This document shows, one piece after another, positions 36,229-50,900 of a stretch of 64,000 bases of DNA (the stretch's first letter is position 1; every line of letters starts with the position of its first letter). The notes under the pieces were generated by a model. The model worked only from the letters and a program-made list of their open reading frames with translations, was not told where the DNA came from and made no database searches. Origin of the DNA: Botryosphaeria dothidea (taxonomy: Eukaryota; Ascomycota; Dothideomycetes; Botryosphaeriales; Botryosphaeriaceae); contig WWBZ02000033.1 of the NCBI GenBank assembly GCA_011503125.2, forward strand, positions 806,001-870,000, read 5' to 3'. Both the position numbers and the translations under genes were made by a program.

Positions 36229-38664
36229 ATGGATGCACACGGGACGTCAGAGGGGTCCAGTGATGCCGGTTCCGGACCACTGGAGTACTCTACCGAGCAA
36301 GTTCGCGGGGAGATCTTCGACAGCGGATGGCGTGTGTGCTCAGAACCCTACTCGGACGAGCCTCCCGATGACTGGCGTATCTTGGACCCTCCGGTACTGG
36401 AACCTTCGGATCCCGAGTATCTCTGCGAGGCTTGTCAACATATCAATTTTGCTTCATAATTCCGCCTGAACTCGTTACGCTGGAGAATCCTGATGAGGGA
36501 CCTGAGTGCGGAACAGTTGCGACAGAACGAGGGTTGCTCTTTTTGTCGGTTGATCTTTTTCGGGCTGCTAGAGGATGGTTTCCCTCTAGAGCATGATCAG
36601 ACCCTAGGGCTCTATCTTGATTTCTATTACGAGTCTGCGTGGCCAAAATATACTCCCGCGATTCCTGCAATCAGTATTTTGGTCGAGAATAAAACCGCTC
36701 GGGAAGAGCCAGATAGCTGCATCCACACCATCGAATTTGGCACACAGCCCCTTCAAGGACGCTTGATCAGCCCTTATTTCACATCCAAGGACTGCCTTCC
36801 ACGGGACTGGCTGGAAATATGCGAGCGAGAACATCCGATGACGTCCAGAAGTGCAACTGCAGGAAGCTTGACTTTGATTGACGTGCAAGAACGTTGCATA
36901 GTGCATGCAACGACGCCATGTCGATATGCCGCATTGAGTTGTGTGTGGGGTCAGGTAAAACAGGTGCAGTACATGAAGGACACTCAAGATATACTGGAGA
37001 AACCCGGATCTCTCCAATCCGACGAGGTTGAATTGCCCCAGACTATCAAAGATGCAATAGATCTTACGGCTCTCTTGGGAATACCTTATCTCTGGGTAGA
37101 CTCGCTCTGTATCTTGCAGGATGATTCACCGCACAAGAGCAGCATCTTAAAGGCAATGGGACGAATTTATGGAGAGGCCGTGGTCACAATCGTTGATGGC
37201 TACGGAAAAGATGCGAGTTCAGGATTGCATGGTGTCAGCATCCCACGAGCGAAGTGTCAAGAGGTCGTGCAAGTTCAAGCCAAGGTTATAGGCAATTTGA
37301 AATATGCAGCTGACTCGGAATCTGAGCCCCCTTGGGAAAGCCCGCCTGTTGACATTCGGGGATGCAAGTGATTCCGCCGAGGGTGGACCTTTCAGGAGAT
37401 GGCATTGTCGAAAAGGCTTCTAGTCCTCGGCCACAAACACGCCCGGCTGATTTGTGAACATGAGCTCTTCTTGGAGGAATTTATTGCGGGCTCCTCTGGG
37501 TGTTCCCAATTTCGGACAAATCCCTATCTGAGCTTCATCAAACGTTTCGAATTCTCGGATCGCTCCTGGTGGTTCTTTTACAGGGATGCTGTATGGAACT
37601 ATACTCTTCGAAATCTTAATTTCCAAGAGGACATTATTTCTGCGTTTGAAGGCGTCGCGGACGTGCTCCAAGCTGGTACCGCAACAACCTTCATATTCAA
37701 TTTGCCAGATACCGAAATGGACGAAGCTCTTCTTTGGTACCCTTCGCCCAGGGGTGGAAATTATGAGGGGGAACTAAGAAGAAGTTCGGAAAAAGTCGAG
37801 TTTCCGAGCTGGAGCTGGGCCGGCTGGCGGTATTGTGTGCTTTATGTAGGCTCTTCACAGCCTTGCGCCTCCGCGGTTGCATGGCTATGCAGGAGCCGAA
37901 AATATCCTAGCCAGACCTTATGGATCAAAAGCCAACAATATCGATGCCAGTATTGGCGAGAAAATGGTTGGGTACATTCCGTACTTGACGAGGATACACC
38001 GGGTCAAGAGCATATTTACACTCACCCAAATATTCCCAACATTCAATTTCCACATCCTGTTGCTTGGGAATCTGAACAAACCGACTTGGGGCTTATTGGA
38101 AAGCCCGCCTTCTTAACGTTCATGGCGTACACCTTGAAAGTCCCGCTTTTGCAGCACGGCATAGACTGTCCGATCCAGCTGTCCGTCGATGAGAGTACCC
38201 GGAATACTCAGATTTACAGGACCGTTTACGACCATGAGGGCTTCGTGGCGGGAGAGATCATCCTCAATGGGCCATTCGAATCCATCCAGCCGCAAGAGGA
38301 CAAAATGGGCTTGATCGCCTTATCTAGAGCCGAGGTATATAGAAGACATGACCTCCGCCATCCCAGAGAAGGCATGGACCTCGAGGCCGATCCTTTAGAG
38401 TGGGATGCAAAGCATTTTCAAAATATCAGCAGCCCTCGTGAGGCCACCACTCATATGCCTGTACCTGAATTGGACAGGGACGAGGATTTCGATCAGACCA
38501 TATGGTGGGATCATGGTCGTTTCGAGAAGAAGTTTTACCCACTCTACAACGTCCTGTTGGTGGAGTGGAGAGACTTCGTTGCGTGCCGAATCGGTCTCGG
38601 TATGGTCCACATCGACGCCTTCCACGCCGCAAACCCAGTGTGGGCACCTATTCGACTTGGATGA
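36229..38664 (+). pseudogene. Heterokaryon-incompatibility (HET) domain gene with two in-frame stops
   Basis: One continuous frame of 812 codons is interrupted by TAA at 36457-36459 and TGA at 37369-37371. The flanks stay in frame and carry HET-domain hallmarks: CEACQHINF and NEGCSFCRLIFF upstream, RYAALSCVWGQ and PQTIKDAIDLTALLGIPYLW with VDSLCILQDD in the core, and RGWTFQEMALSKRLLV just after the TGA. HET proteins trigger programmed cell death when unlike individuals fuse. CAA to TAA and CGA to TGA would explain the stops. No intron with usable sites and length removes either. The second half (37399-38664) is long, open and free of further damage, so inactivation is probably recent. The gene lies tail-to-tail with the NRPS. 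Confidence 0.8.
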
Positions 38665-38986
38665 GAGCACTGTGGTAGAACAGCTCGAATCGACTGGTGC
38701 CAGTATTTCTCGAATTCGAGTCTCGACCGCTGCGGTATCTCTGGCACTGGTATATGTTTTGTTCTCGATCCGCATGCTCATTATTTTTGTTTTCTTTTGG
38801 AGTACGGGTGACAGGAGTTCTTTGCAAGTAAATGCTTTGTTGTTTCTTGTATGTCTCGATAGTGCTCTTCTCTATACATGACCAAATTTCAAATTACGGA
38901 TTACTCCGTACCTCCTAAAATGACTCCCCTGAGATAAACCACAGCGCCCGCCCAACTCTCATTCAAATAAACAAAAGAAAAAGTAT
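38665..38986. other. Convergent 3' region between HET and NRPS
   Basis: Only 3' flanks are seen here. Confidence 0.5.
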
Positions 38987-41900
38987 CTACACCCTCCTCC
39001 GACTCCTCACCCTCTGGCACGGCTGCACCGCAACACTCCTCCTCTTCGCCGCCACCACCCTCACATCCTCACTCCTCACCGGCCCCCTCTTCTTCATCTC
39101 CTCCTCCGCCGCCAACCTCTGCGCCCTCGGCACCGCCCTCTTCGCCACATCCAACAACAACCGCTCGAACACTCTAAACCACCTCTCCACATCCTCCTGC
39201 CTCCTCATATGCCTATTCCACTGGCACTTGACCCCCAACCGCCCCTCCGCATCCACACTCGCCGTCACGCTCACGAGCGAGAAGCACTTGACATCCTGCC
39301 CCTGGGCACCAAAACCCGCACTCTCCTGATCCTCAGGGACATCGAAAAGACTGGCCTCGGACATCCCGCTCTGATGCGCGCCGAGATAGTTGATCGTGAC
39401 CTCCATCTCCTCGTGCCCGCGGAAAGCGGCCGCGCCGTCGGGGTGGTGGTACCGGCTGGCGAAGTACGCCCAGCCGTTCGCGGGGACGCGGCGGCGCTGG
39501 GCGACGGCGCGCTGGAGCACGGTGATGCTGTCCTCGCGGCGGCTCGACAGGTCGACGCGCGCGGGCGAGAGCGTCGTGAACCAGCCGACCGTGCGCGCCG
39601 GGTCGATGCGCGGCGACCACGGCTCGCGGCCGTGGCTGTAGCGGAAGACGGTGGGCGTTTGGCGGTCGCGGAAGACGTAGCTGAAGGCGTGCGAGAGGGT
39701 CGAGGTGAGCACGTCCATCGGCTCGGCGCCGTACGAGGCGTTGCAGGTCTGGATGAGGGCCGTGGTGGCGGAGGCGGGGAGGGTGATGCTGGTCGAGACG
39801 CTGTCGCGGACGACGTTGGGGCGGTCTTGCATGCCCCAGTAGGCGAAGTCGGCGGGGAGGAGGTCATTCGCGATGGGCAGAGAGGTGGTGGGCGGAAGGT
39901 TAGCGGAGGCGTGCTCAGCTTGCAGGCGAGCCCAAGTCTGGTAAGGGAAGGGCTTGTCGTCGTTGGAGAAGGTCCCATTCGTGACGAGAGACTCCAAGTC
40001 CCGCAGAATCACAGTCCAGGAAACCATGTCGACGACAAGGTGGTGGGCCACGATGAAGAAGTGCTGTTCGTTGTCCGTTGTCGTGACCAGATCCGCGGCC
40101 ATCAGGGGCCCACGTTCGATGTCCAGTCCCGTACGCGCCTCCTCCATAGCCGGCTGAACCTGTTCCAGAGTACAGTCATCCCACGCGCGGAATTGGAAAG
40201 ACTCGGCAACCTTGTCGGAGATGAATTGCATCCACTTCTCGTTACGAGTCTGCGGCCGGACGAAGCGGGCGCGGAGCATGGAGTGCCGCTGCACAAGGGC
40301 CTCAAGAGCGCGCGAGAGATCGGAGGCAGCAACGTTCCGCCTGATACGCAGCGCGAATGTGTGGTTGAAGCGCTTGTTCGTCTCGCGGGACACAAAGTCC
40401 GGCCCCAGCGCCACGCCGGCGTAGAATTGTTGGATAGGCGTCAGCTCGAAGGGCTCATTGAGCTTCTCCTCTTCGGCCACCGGCGGCTCCAATGCAGCAT
40501 CTCCTGCGGAATCTGTCTTAGCACGTTGAGCGAGGTGGTAGATGGTGCGAGCGCTGAAAATGTCGACGAGGTTGATGTGGATGCCCTTCTTGCGCGCCTG
40601 TGCCACCACTTGCATGGCCAGGATCGAGTCACCGCCCAGGGAGGTAAAGACTTGCTTCACACCGATGTCTTGAATAGGGAGGCGAAGCACATCTGCCCAG
40701 ATGCGTTGCAGCTGCTGCTCCACCACTGTCGACGGAGCCTCCGCAGCATCTGCCGCGTCCGCCATTCCGCAGATGCGGCGATGGGTTTGATCGTCCATGT
40801 CCAGGATCCACTGCTCAACACGCTTGCGATTGAATTTGCCAGAGAGGAGCAGCGGGAAGCTCTTGGCTACGATCCAAAGGTTGGGAACCATGTAAGACGG
40901 CAGAATTGTAGAGAGCTTGCCAGATATCTCGGCCACTGCGGACGAGGCTGCCGCGTTGACCGAAGTGTCGATGAGTTCGACAGTCTCGCTGCTGTTAGTT
41001 GAGGCACCGAGGTCCTTCAGGGACAGAATGGCCACAAGCTTCTGCTTGCAAAGCCCTCCCTTTGGATAGAGCACCATTGCGTGCTCCACCTGCTGGTTGA
41101 GTGACAGATGGGTTTCAATTTCGCCTGAAAAAAGTCAGTATCAACAAAGATAAATATAAGATCCAAGACACTTACCAAGCTCCATGCGCTGTCCGCGGAC
41201 CTTGACCTGCGTGTCCTTACGTCCAACAAAGTTGATAGAGCCATCCGGATTGAAATAACCCAGATCGCCCGTTTTGTACAAGCGGCGCGGCGGCTGATCA
41301 GCAGCCCTGTCAGCCCAGGCCGGGTTCTCGATGAAGACTTCGGCGGTCTTCTCCGGGTTGTTGAGGTAGCCGCGGGCAACGATAGGGCCTTCAATGAGGA
41401 TCTGAAACAGTTAGCGATACATGTCTTGTGATACAGTGAACCATCGCTTACCTCGCCAATCGTTCCCACAGGAGCAAGACGGTTATGATCGTTCGGCTCC
41501 GTAATCCAGCACACACACCCAACCGCTTTTCCGATATTCGCCGGATCAGTACCGGGCAGGAGGTTGGGATGACCAGCGGCGGCAATAGAGCACTCGCTGG
41601 GTCCGTAACCATTAGCCAGCTGGACATGCTCGGCCCAAGTCTCGACATTCTGCGTCGTCAGGGCCTCTCCACCGAGGATGAGGGTCTTGAGGCCAGGCAC
41701 CTCGGCGGGCTTGATCAACTTGACAACAGAGGGCGTCAGGAAGGCCCAGGTGATGCGGTAGTCGTTGATGACGGCGGCGATACTCCTGCTCTTGGCCCGC
41801 TCGTGCGGCACGCAGATACACGCGCCCACTGTCATAGCCGTCACCATCTCCAGAATACTGACGTCGAAGCTGTACGACGCGACCTGCAGGACTCGACTGT

Positions 41901-44900
41901 CCGCCATCATGGACGCGCGTTCAGCCTGAGCTTTAGCGCCCGTAAGGAAGTTGGCGTGCTCGACGATACAGCCCTTGGGCTTGCCCGTCGATCCGGATGT
42001 GAAGATGCAGTACAGCGCGTTTTGCGGCGTCACTCCCGTCTCAGGCATAGCGGAGAAAGACGGGAGCGATTCGATGGAGACCTCGTCGACGATCTGGACT
42101 CGCAGACGGGACTTCCAGAGTCCAGCCTGCGCCAAGGAGGTGAGCACCAGCTTAGCCCCCGTTTGGTTGACGATCTCCTGGAGACGGCTGATGGGGTAAC
42201 CCGGATCAAGGAAGACGAAGGCGCCACCCGCCTTCATGACAGCCAGCAGGGCGACGACGCTCCATCCAGACTTCTCAAAGCACAGCGGGACGATGGTCTC
42301 GGGACCAACGCCGAGGGAGCGCAGGTGGTGCGCCAGCTTGGTCGAAAAGTTGTCCAGCTCCCAGTAGCGCATATCGATGTCCCACGCATTGACGGCAAGG
42401 GCATCTGGAGCCCGTGCTACAGTGCGGCGAATGACGTGGTGCGCGCACTCGTCGACAGCTGGAGGCATGACGCGGTTCCATTCTCCCATCTCAGCCGCAT
42501 CTTCGGCACTGAACAGCATGATGTTGCCCACATTCTGCGGAAGCTCGAGGTTGAGCTGCTCCACCGCTGCGCGGAACTGGTGTAGCATGCGCTGCATCTG
42601 TACCGGCGCAATCAGACAGCTGTCGAATCCGCCCGTCACTGACACGCTGTTGCCTTGGAGGGTACACTCGAGTCCCAGACCGAAGCGAAGAATTGCCTTC
42701 TCCTCGTCGCGCAGGCGCTGGGTACCCAGGAAGTCAATATCCGTCTGGTCACCCGGCTGAATGACCAAAATGTTGGTGAAGTTGCACGCCTCGCGGCACT
42801 CGGCACCCATACGAGCGATGTATTGCAGACCAGTGTGTTCGTAGCGGATCATGTCGACCGTCTGCTTCTGCACGGCCTCGAGGAAGCTGCGCACGGGGGT
42901 GTCATTGTCGACCTTGATGCGCACAGGGACAGTGGCGATAGTCGGGCCCACGGTATCGGCTACGCCAGCCAGCGAAGCGTTACGGCCGGTGTTGGTGACG
43001 CCGAAGAGGGCATCTGCCGATCCCGTGTAGCGTGCGAGGATCAGAGCCCATGCCGCCTTGAGAATGGTCGCCAGGGTAAAGCCGGAGTCCGCCTTCCTCG
43101 TGACTGGGATTGTGATGTCGATAGTCTGGTCAATGAGGGTCTCGTGTGTTGGCGAGGGCAAACGCGGGAACTGGCGTGCTTCGAGGGCGAAGAATTGTTC
43201 GGTCCAGAATTTCTTCGCCTCCGCCCGGTCGATAGCTTCCAAGTACTTGATGAAGCGGTTGAATGGTGGCGTCGGCGCAATGGAGCTCTTCTCGTAAGCC
43301 TCACGGACTCTGTTGAGCATCAACCCGTATGACCATCCATCATAGAGCGAGTGGTGCATCGTCCAAACGAAATAGCGTCCATCCCAAGAGCTGTCGATGA
43401 TGGCAAACCGGACAAGAGGAAGGCCATAGCGGAAGGGGTGCAGCTTGTCGTCCTCAATGTATTCCTTCACCTTGCTTCCAGTCCTCCACTTGATGCCCTC
43501 CTGGAGGACCACCTGGTAACATCCACTCGTCTCCAGGCTGACAACCCGGGTGCGAAGGATGGCCGCATCACGGACCACCATCTCCCACGCCGCTTTGAAC
43601 CTTTCAATGTCCAGACTCATAGGGAGGCGGAAAACGTCACGCACGACGTATGCCTCTGAATCCTTGATAGTGAGGGCAATGAGACCCTCCTGAAGGGGCG
43701 TGCATGGCAGAACATCCTCTACCGCTGACTCTGGGATGTCAAAATCACCACTGATGGCATCCATGATTTCTTGTTTCTCCCCCTCGGGAAGGAGACTGTA
43801 AGGCGCTGCGGCATCATCTTCAACCGCCGCGGCATCGGCGAACTTTGCAGCCTTGGCCATCTCGGCAATTGCTGGCTGGCGGAAGATGTCTTCGGTTGAA
43901 AGAATGATACCATCCGCGCGAGCAGAAGAAACGACCTGGATTGCTGTGATCGAGTCTCCGCCGATGCGGAAAAAGCTCTCGTCGGTGCCGAAAGAGTTCA
44001 TGTCCTTGGCTAGCACCTTGGCAACGAGGCCGTGGATTTTGCGTTCCATGGTTGTTGCGGGAGCTCTGATTTCGTTGTTGGACGGCTTTCTCAGAGAATA
44101 CTTGGCCAGATTCTCGGTGGACATGTCGCGGAGGAGGCCAACGAGAGCCTTCCTGTCTGTCTTGCCGGACACCTGAGTTGGCATACGACCAACGGGGACC
44201 CAGAGAGCAGGAACCTTCAGAGGTCAGCTAATTGTCAAGCCAAATGGAAATCACAAGACCTACCATGTAGTTTGCGAGGGTCATCATCGCCGAACTCTCC
44301 AGTTCCCCCAGCCTCTGCCTGAGTGCATCAGATAGCGGAAGGAAGATCTCATCCGAGGCCGCTTGAGCGTCTTCGAATTGCAAGAAGGCCGTCAGAGTCT
44401 GCTTCGAATCCTGGTTCTTCGGCTTGCCAACCACAACGATGGCCTGAGACAGCGTCGGGCACTTCGCCTTGAGCTGCGTCTCGATTTCTCCTGCAACGAA
44501 GAGTTAGCAAATCCACTCCCAAGAACTCGACATAAAACCCCGTATCTTACCTAACTCCAATCTCTGTCCATTCACCTTGACCTGATCATCCTTCCTCCCC
44601 AGATAGGTCAACGTTCCATCAAAGTTGTACCTCACCAAATCACCCGTCTTGTACAATCTCTGCGGCTCCCCATACCCAAACTCCTTCAACCACTTCGGAT
44701 TCTCGACGAAAGCGGCAGCCGTCTTCTCAGGCTCGTTCAAATACCCCCTAGCCAAGCTGGGGCCCTGCACGAGCAACTCTCCGACAGCTCCGACAGGGGC
44801 CAAGAGGTCGTGGTTCTTCGGGCTGACGACCCAGGCGAGGGAACTGACGGCGTGGCCAATGACGGCGGCCTCGTGCCTGGCGCGTTGCGAAGGGCCAGGA

Positions 44901-47900
44901 ACGACACGGGCGACGCACATAACGCAGGCCTCGGTGGGGCCATAGGCGTTCATCAGGCGCACGCGGTCGCCCCAGACGTCGACGTTCTCTTGGCGCAGCG
45001 CCTCGCCGCCCAGCACGAGCGTCTTCAGCGTCGGCACCTGCTCCGGGCGCAGCAGCGCGGCGAAGGAGGGCGTGAAGAGCGCCCAGTCGACCTTGAAGTC
45101 GTTGATGAAGCGGGGTAGGTCATTCATGCGCTCGGCTTCGCTGGGCACGCATACGCAGCCGCCGTGCGTGAGGGTGGTCAGGATTTCGGTGATGCAGGCA
45201 TCGAAGGTGTAGGACGCGAATTGCAAGACGCGGCGCGGCCACAAAGTGAAGCCACACGCTTCGCCGTGGCCGGCGGTGCTGGATGAGACGGCGCCATGAT
45301 CAATAATGACGGCTTTAGGGCGGCCAGTGCTGCCGGAGGTGAACAATGCGTAGGCTGCGTTCGAAGGGCGAGCGGCAGAGCTCAGGGGAGCATCGCTGGA
45401 GTCACTGATGTCGCGCAGGCTGCGTGGCAGCACAAGAGCAGTCGTCTTGCCAAATTCAGCAATCGTGTCGGCGAGATGAGCTGTCTGCTCAGAGAAAATG
45501 ATACAGCGGGCTGAAGTCTGGGAGACGAGATCCTGCAGACGCTCAACTGGGTTCTTCGGATCCATTGGCACAAAAGCGCAACCAGCTTTGAGGATCGCCA
45601 ACATGGCCACGATGGCCGCGGGGCTCTTCTCCAAGCAGATGGGCACAAAGCTGTCAGGGCCCAGAGAGGGAGCTTGCTGCTTCAGCTTGCGTGCGAGCCC
45701 ATTGCTCAGCCGTTCCAGATCAGCATAGGTGAAGGTCCCGTCGCGGGAAGCAATGGCCGGCGCGTTGGGATGTTGTGTGGATTGTTGCTCGATAACATGG
45801 TGAATGCACTTGGTCACCACGTCCGGGTAGCTGCTGTTCCAGACTTCCAGCTGTGCCTTGTCAGCGGCGCCGATCATGTCGATGGAGTCAACAGTGCCTT
45901 GCTTGCTGCAAAGCTGAGTCAGGATATGCTCAAGTTGCTGCAGGAGGCGCCTCGTCTGGACGGCCGAGATGACGGCAGAGTCGTGAGTGGCGCAAAGTTC
46001 GAGTTCGCTGCTGTTGTCACTTAGGTTGCACTCCACAACGACACCGAAGCTCTTGAGGAAGCTCGCGCTCGTGTTCTCTTTCTGGGTGCCAAAGACAGGG
46101 GAAGCATTGAGGTCAGCAGAGGCGGGCTGAATGACGAGGAGGTTCTGGAAGTTGCAGGCCGCCTGAGCCGAGTCGCTCAGCTTCTTGATATCCTGAAGAC
46201 CAGCGTGCGAGAAGGGAATCATATCCATGGCTTGATCTTGGACGCGCTGCAGGAAGCTGCCAATATGTTCCTCTGGCTTGACCTGGATCCGGACGGGCAT
46301 CTATTGCAAAGTCAGCTTGAACTAAAAAAGAAAAACGCCTTCGAGTCACTTACAGTAGTAATGGTAGGGCCGTTGATGGCCTCGATCTTCTCAAGCGGCG
46401 CATCTCGGCCGGACTGAGTGACGCCAAACACAACGTCCTCACCTCCCGAGTAGGCCGCCACAAGCAGCGCCCATGCAGCACGCAGTAGAGAAGACGTAGT
46501 GATGCTGCTGCCCTTTGGCTTCTCCATTCGCACCATGTGCGATACTGTATTGTCGGGCTGCGGCTGGTGCCCTGCCGGGACTTGTGGGAAAGCCAAAGTC
46601 TCAACATCAGCCAGCTGCTTCCGCCAGTAGTCCTCGCAAGCGCCTTGGTCTGTGCTGTGCAAATACCTGATGAAATCGACAAAGGCTGGTCCGCGAGAGA
46701 CGATCAAATCGTTCTCGTACGCACTTTGAACCTCTTCCAGCGTCAGTCCGTAGCTGTAACCGTCGTACAGCGCGTGATGCATAGTCCAGATGAAGTGCTT
46801 ACGGCTGCCGTCGTCGACAATGGCATAGCGAGAGAGCGGCTTGCCAAATCCCATACCTTCACTGCGGTCCTTGGCTAGGTAAAGGTCTAGGTTGTCAGCA
46901 CGCTGCCAACGGATGCGTTCGTCGAGCACAATTTGGCACGCTCCGACCCCATCGACGAAGGCGATGCGCGTGCGCAGAATCTCCTTCTCGCGCACCACGG
47001 CCGCCCAGGCAGCCTTGAACTGCTCGATGTCGATGTTCTGGGGCAGCTCGAATACATCCTGAAGGACATATGCTGCGCTATCTTCGGTCGTTAGGGCCAT
47101 GAGGCCCGCTTGAAGTGGCGTGCAGGGGTAGGCGTCCTGGACCGCGTCGCGTTCGACATCGTAGACCTCCGACAGGCCCTTCATGAGGTCCTTGACGGAA
47201 ACCTTTTCTGTGATCATCTTGAATGGCCTGTATGGCTGCAGCATCTGTGGTATTTCACCCATGGAGGGGACCGTCTTCTGGGAGGACTCAACGGCAGGCA
47301 TTTTGCTCTCGTCCTTCTTCGCTGCAGCCGCCATGTCCGCAAGCTTCGGCGCCTTGAATATCAGCGGCACCGAAAGTTCCAGGCCAGCTTGTCGTGCCTT
47401 GCCTACCAGTTGCATTGCCGCGATGGAGTCACCACCGAGCTGGAGGAAGCTGTCATTGGCGCCAATCGGGTCGCGCTCCAGGTCGACGCGCAAGACTTCG
47501 GCCCAGAGCTCCCGCAGAACACGCTCTGCATCGGTAGATACCTCGACCTTGGTATCTGCGGCATCGGAGAGGGAGTAGATGGACAGTTGACGCTGATCGA
47601 GGGACTCAGCCATGGCGCGGAGTTGCTTGCGGTCCGTCTTGCCGGAGGTGTTGGTGGGCAGACTGGCCATAGGGACGAACAGGGATGGGACCATGTACTC
47701 GGGCAGTACCTGCCCAGCCTTGCTCTTGAGCTCCGCCATGTACTGTCTGATGGTTTCATTCATCTCCTTGACGACCAGTTCGGTTGACTTTGACTCGCTG
47801 GACTGCACGAAGGCGACCAGCAGTTTGCGATCCGGTGTAGGCCGCGGGGTGAAAGCCTCGACCAGCACTTGTGTGGTCTCTGGGGCCATAGACTGCATTT

Positions 47901-50900
47901 TAAGAGCATATTCGATCTCACCGAGCTCAATGCGCTGCCCGTGAAGCTTGATCTGCGTATCCCTACGCCCTAGACAGTCCAGTGTGCCGTCCTCGTTGAA
48001 TCGGGCAAGGTCACCCGTTCGATAAAAGCGCCTCTTCTCTCCATTCTTCGACTTTGCCCACGTGGCATCTTCCACAAAAGCTGCTGCAGTCTTGGCGGGC
48101 TCCTTCAAATAACCTCTTCCCACTATCTCTCCCTCGATCAACAGTTCGCCTACGGCGCCCACTGGCATCAGCCTGTGAAAGTCTTCCGCATCAACCACCC
48201 ATAACTTGCAATTACTTGGGTGGCCAATGTTTGCGCCATTGGCCGCCGCATCCAAAGCACGCGTGCTGGCTGTGCATTGGATCGAGCATTCGGAGGGACC
48301 GTAGGTGTTGATGAGATCCACCTTGCCCGCCCACACGTCAATAACGTCCTGCGCCAGCGCCTCGCCACCCATCACCAGCGTTCGTAGACTGGGTACGCTT
48401 TGGGGGCTGAGCATACGTGCCACCGTCGGGGTAAGGTCAGCCCAGTTGACGGCAAATGTGCGCATAGCGCCAGCGAGGTCGTCCAAGCGCTGAGCATCCG
48501 AAGGAATGCAAACAGTCGCGCCGTACATGAGCGAAATGACGTTCTCCTCGATGGCGACATCGAAAGCGTACGAAGCGAACTGAATGACGCGGGTAGTGGG
48601 ACCGAAGTTCAGGAGGTTGGCGTTGGTGCGGGACGTGGAGCAGAGGGAGGCATGCTCGAGGATGGAGCCTTTGGGCGTACCGGTGCTGCCAGACGAATAG
48701 ACAATGAAGGCGGCGTTGCGGGGTGTCACGGCGGATCTCGATGAGTGCGTTGGGAGAGCAGCAATGGCGTCGCTGTGGACGGCGACAACGTGCGGGACAA
48801 GGTCAAACTGTGCAGCCTGCGCCTTGGAAGCCAGCACCACGCGGGTCTCGGTGTCTGCAACAATCTTCTGGTGGCGGGATCGTGGGTGAGATATGTCAAG
48901 AGCAACACAGGCGCCTGGTGATAATCAGTTTTCACGAAAAAGGACTTTGATGGGAAAGGTACTCACCTCCAGCCTTGAGCGTTGCCAGCAGAGCAACTAC
49001 GGTCCACGCACTCTTCTCGAAAAGGAATGGAACAATTGTCTCAGGTCCGACGCCCAGCCTCATCAATTGTCCAGCAAGGCGGTCCGCATAATCATTCACT
49101 TCTCGATACGTGAACTCTCCGTCCCACGCATCCACGGCCACAGCGTCGGGCCTCTCCCGAACTTGCCGCTCCACCATCCAGTGCATGCAATCCTCCATGG
49201 GCTCAGGTTCTGGATTCCACGCCTCCAAGTCGTGGATGTCCTCGGCGCTCGCCGTCTGCACACGGCCGACAGGGAGCTCTGCCCCTCCGCTGCCCCTCAG
49301 CTGGTGGAAAATCGTCTCAAATTGGGCCAGCATACGGTGTACCCGCGCGGGTTCAATTACCTGAGCATCGAACCCGCAGTGTAGAAGCACATCATCCACG
49401 CCCATGTTGCACTCCAGCGCAATGCCAAAGCGAAGTTGCTCGCTCCCTGTGCTCGACGCCTCATCGGGCGGTAGTAAGGTGGATGGAGCGGCGAAGGGCT
49501 GGACAACGAGCAGGCTGTGCAGGTCGCAGGCAGCAGCGCACTCAGCCGAGATCTTTTTGATGTGCTGCAGGCCAGTATGCTGGTAGGGAATCATGTACGT
49601 TTGCTGCTGCTGCAGGCGCCGTACGTACAGGACACAGGTCTCAGTGTAGTCAATAGACACGCGTACGGGGACAGTCGTGAGGGTGGGGCCTAGACACTGC
49701 TCGATGCCAGTGACAGGGACGTCGCGGCCAGACTGGGTAACACCAAGGACTACATCATTGGTGTTAGTGTACTGCGCAAGGAGCAGGGCCCACGCCGCGC
49801 GCAGCAGGATTGACGTCGTAAACTCGGGGTTTTCCTTCGGAAGAACGACCCGTCTATCCACGTACTGAGAGACGATAGGTTGGTAGGACGGAGACCAGTC
49901 GGGGAATTGGGTCGTTTCCAGGCCGGTAAACTGCGACGCCCAGTACGCTTCCGGGCTCTTTATGCGCGGCTCCGAGAGGTACTTGACAAAAGTGTTGAAT
50001 GGAGTTAGTGTGCTACTCAGCGGCTTGTCGTTGTAAGTCCGCTCGACTTGTTCAAGAACCAGACTGTGCATCCATCCATCCGTAATGGCGTGGTGGCACG
50101 TCCAGACAAGATACCGCGAGCCGTCAGTTTGGTCGACAATAGCTAGGCGGCTGAGAGAATCACCGTAGGACATGGGCGACTGCTTGTCCAGGCGAAGGTA
50201 TGAAGATAGATCGTTGGCCGACTGCCAGACTACAGGTTCACTCTCGTCCAGCTGTAGCTGGCAAGTGCCGAGCCTACCAAGGAGCACAATACGGGTGCGT
50301 AGGATCGAGGATTCGGAAATAACCTCTTCCCACGCCCACTTCAGCTGCTCCACATTGATGTTATGAGGTAGGTTGATGACTTCCTGCAGGATGTACGCGT
50401 CCTGGAGAACCATTGACTCGGCCATGAATGCTTCCTGCAGCGGAGTGCACGGGACAACATCCTCAATCCGACGTCCTGGGATCTTGTACTCTGCCGAAAT
50501 GCGATCGCGCAGGAGACGGTACTCGCTAGGTCCGCCGATCAGAGCGAACGGCTCAACGGTAGTGGCCTGGGTCTCAGCGTCTTCGAGACTCTCAACGTGC
50601 CGCGCCAAGTCGGCCAGTTTGGGGAATTGGAAGATGTCCGAAACCGTTAGCGTCATTGCAGCTTCCCGTGCCGTGGCAACGAGCTTCATGGCGGATACAG
50701 AGTCTCCGCCCAGGCGGAAGAAGGTGTCTTGTGCACTGATGGTTTCAGGGTCACTCAAGAGAACCTTCGCCCACAGGTCACGAAGAGTGGCTTCCATGCC
50801 AGACAGAGCAGCGCATGAAGGAACACCACGCTCTCTCACTCCAGTGTACTCGTTCAATTGAGCATCTGAGATTCCACGAGCAAGGGCTTGCAGGGCCTTC

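Noticed and set aside
37330..37400. Intron removing the HET TGA
   Set aside because: The GT and AG pairs around the TGA would give introns far shorter than any other in the window, or break the WTFQE block.
39209..42585. Plus-strand frames of 597 and 366 codons
   Set aside because: They are antisense shadows of the NRPS, whose own frame carries all the domain motifs.
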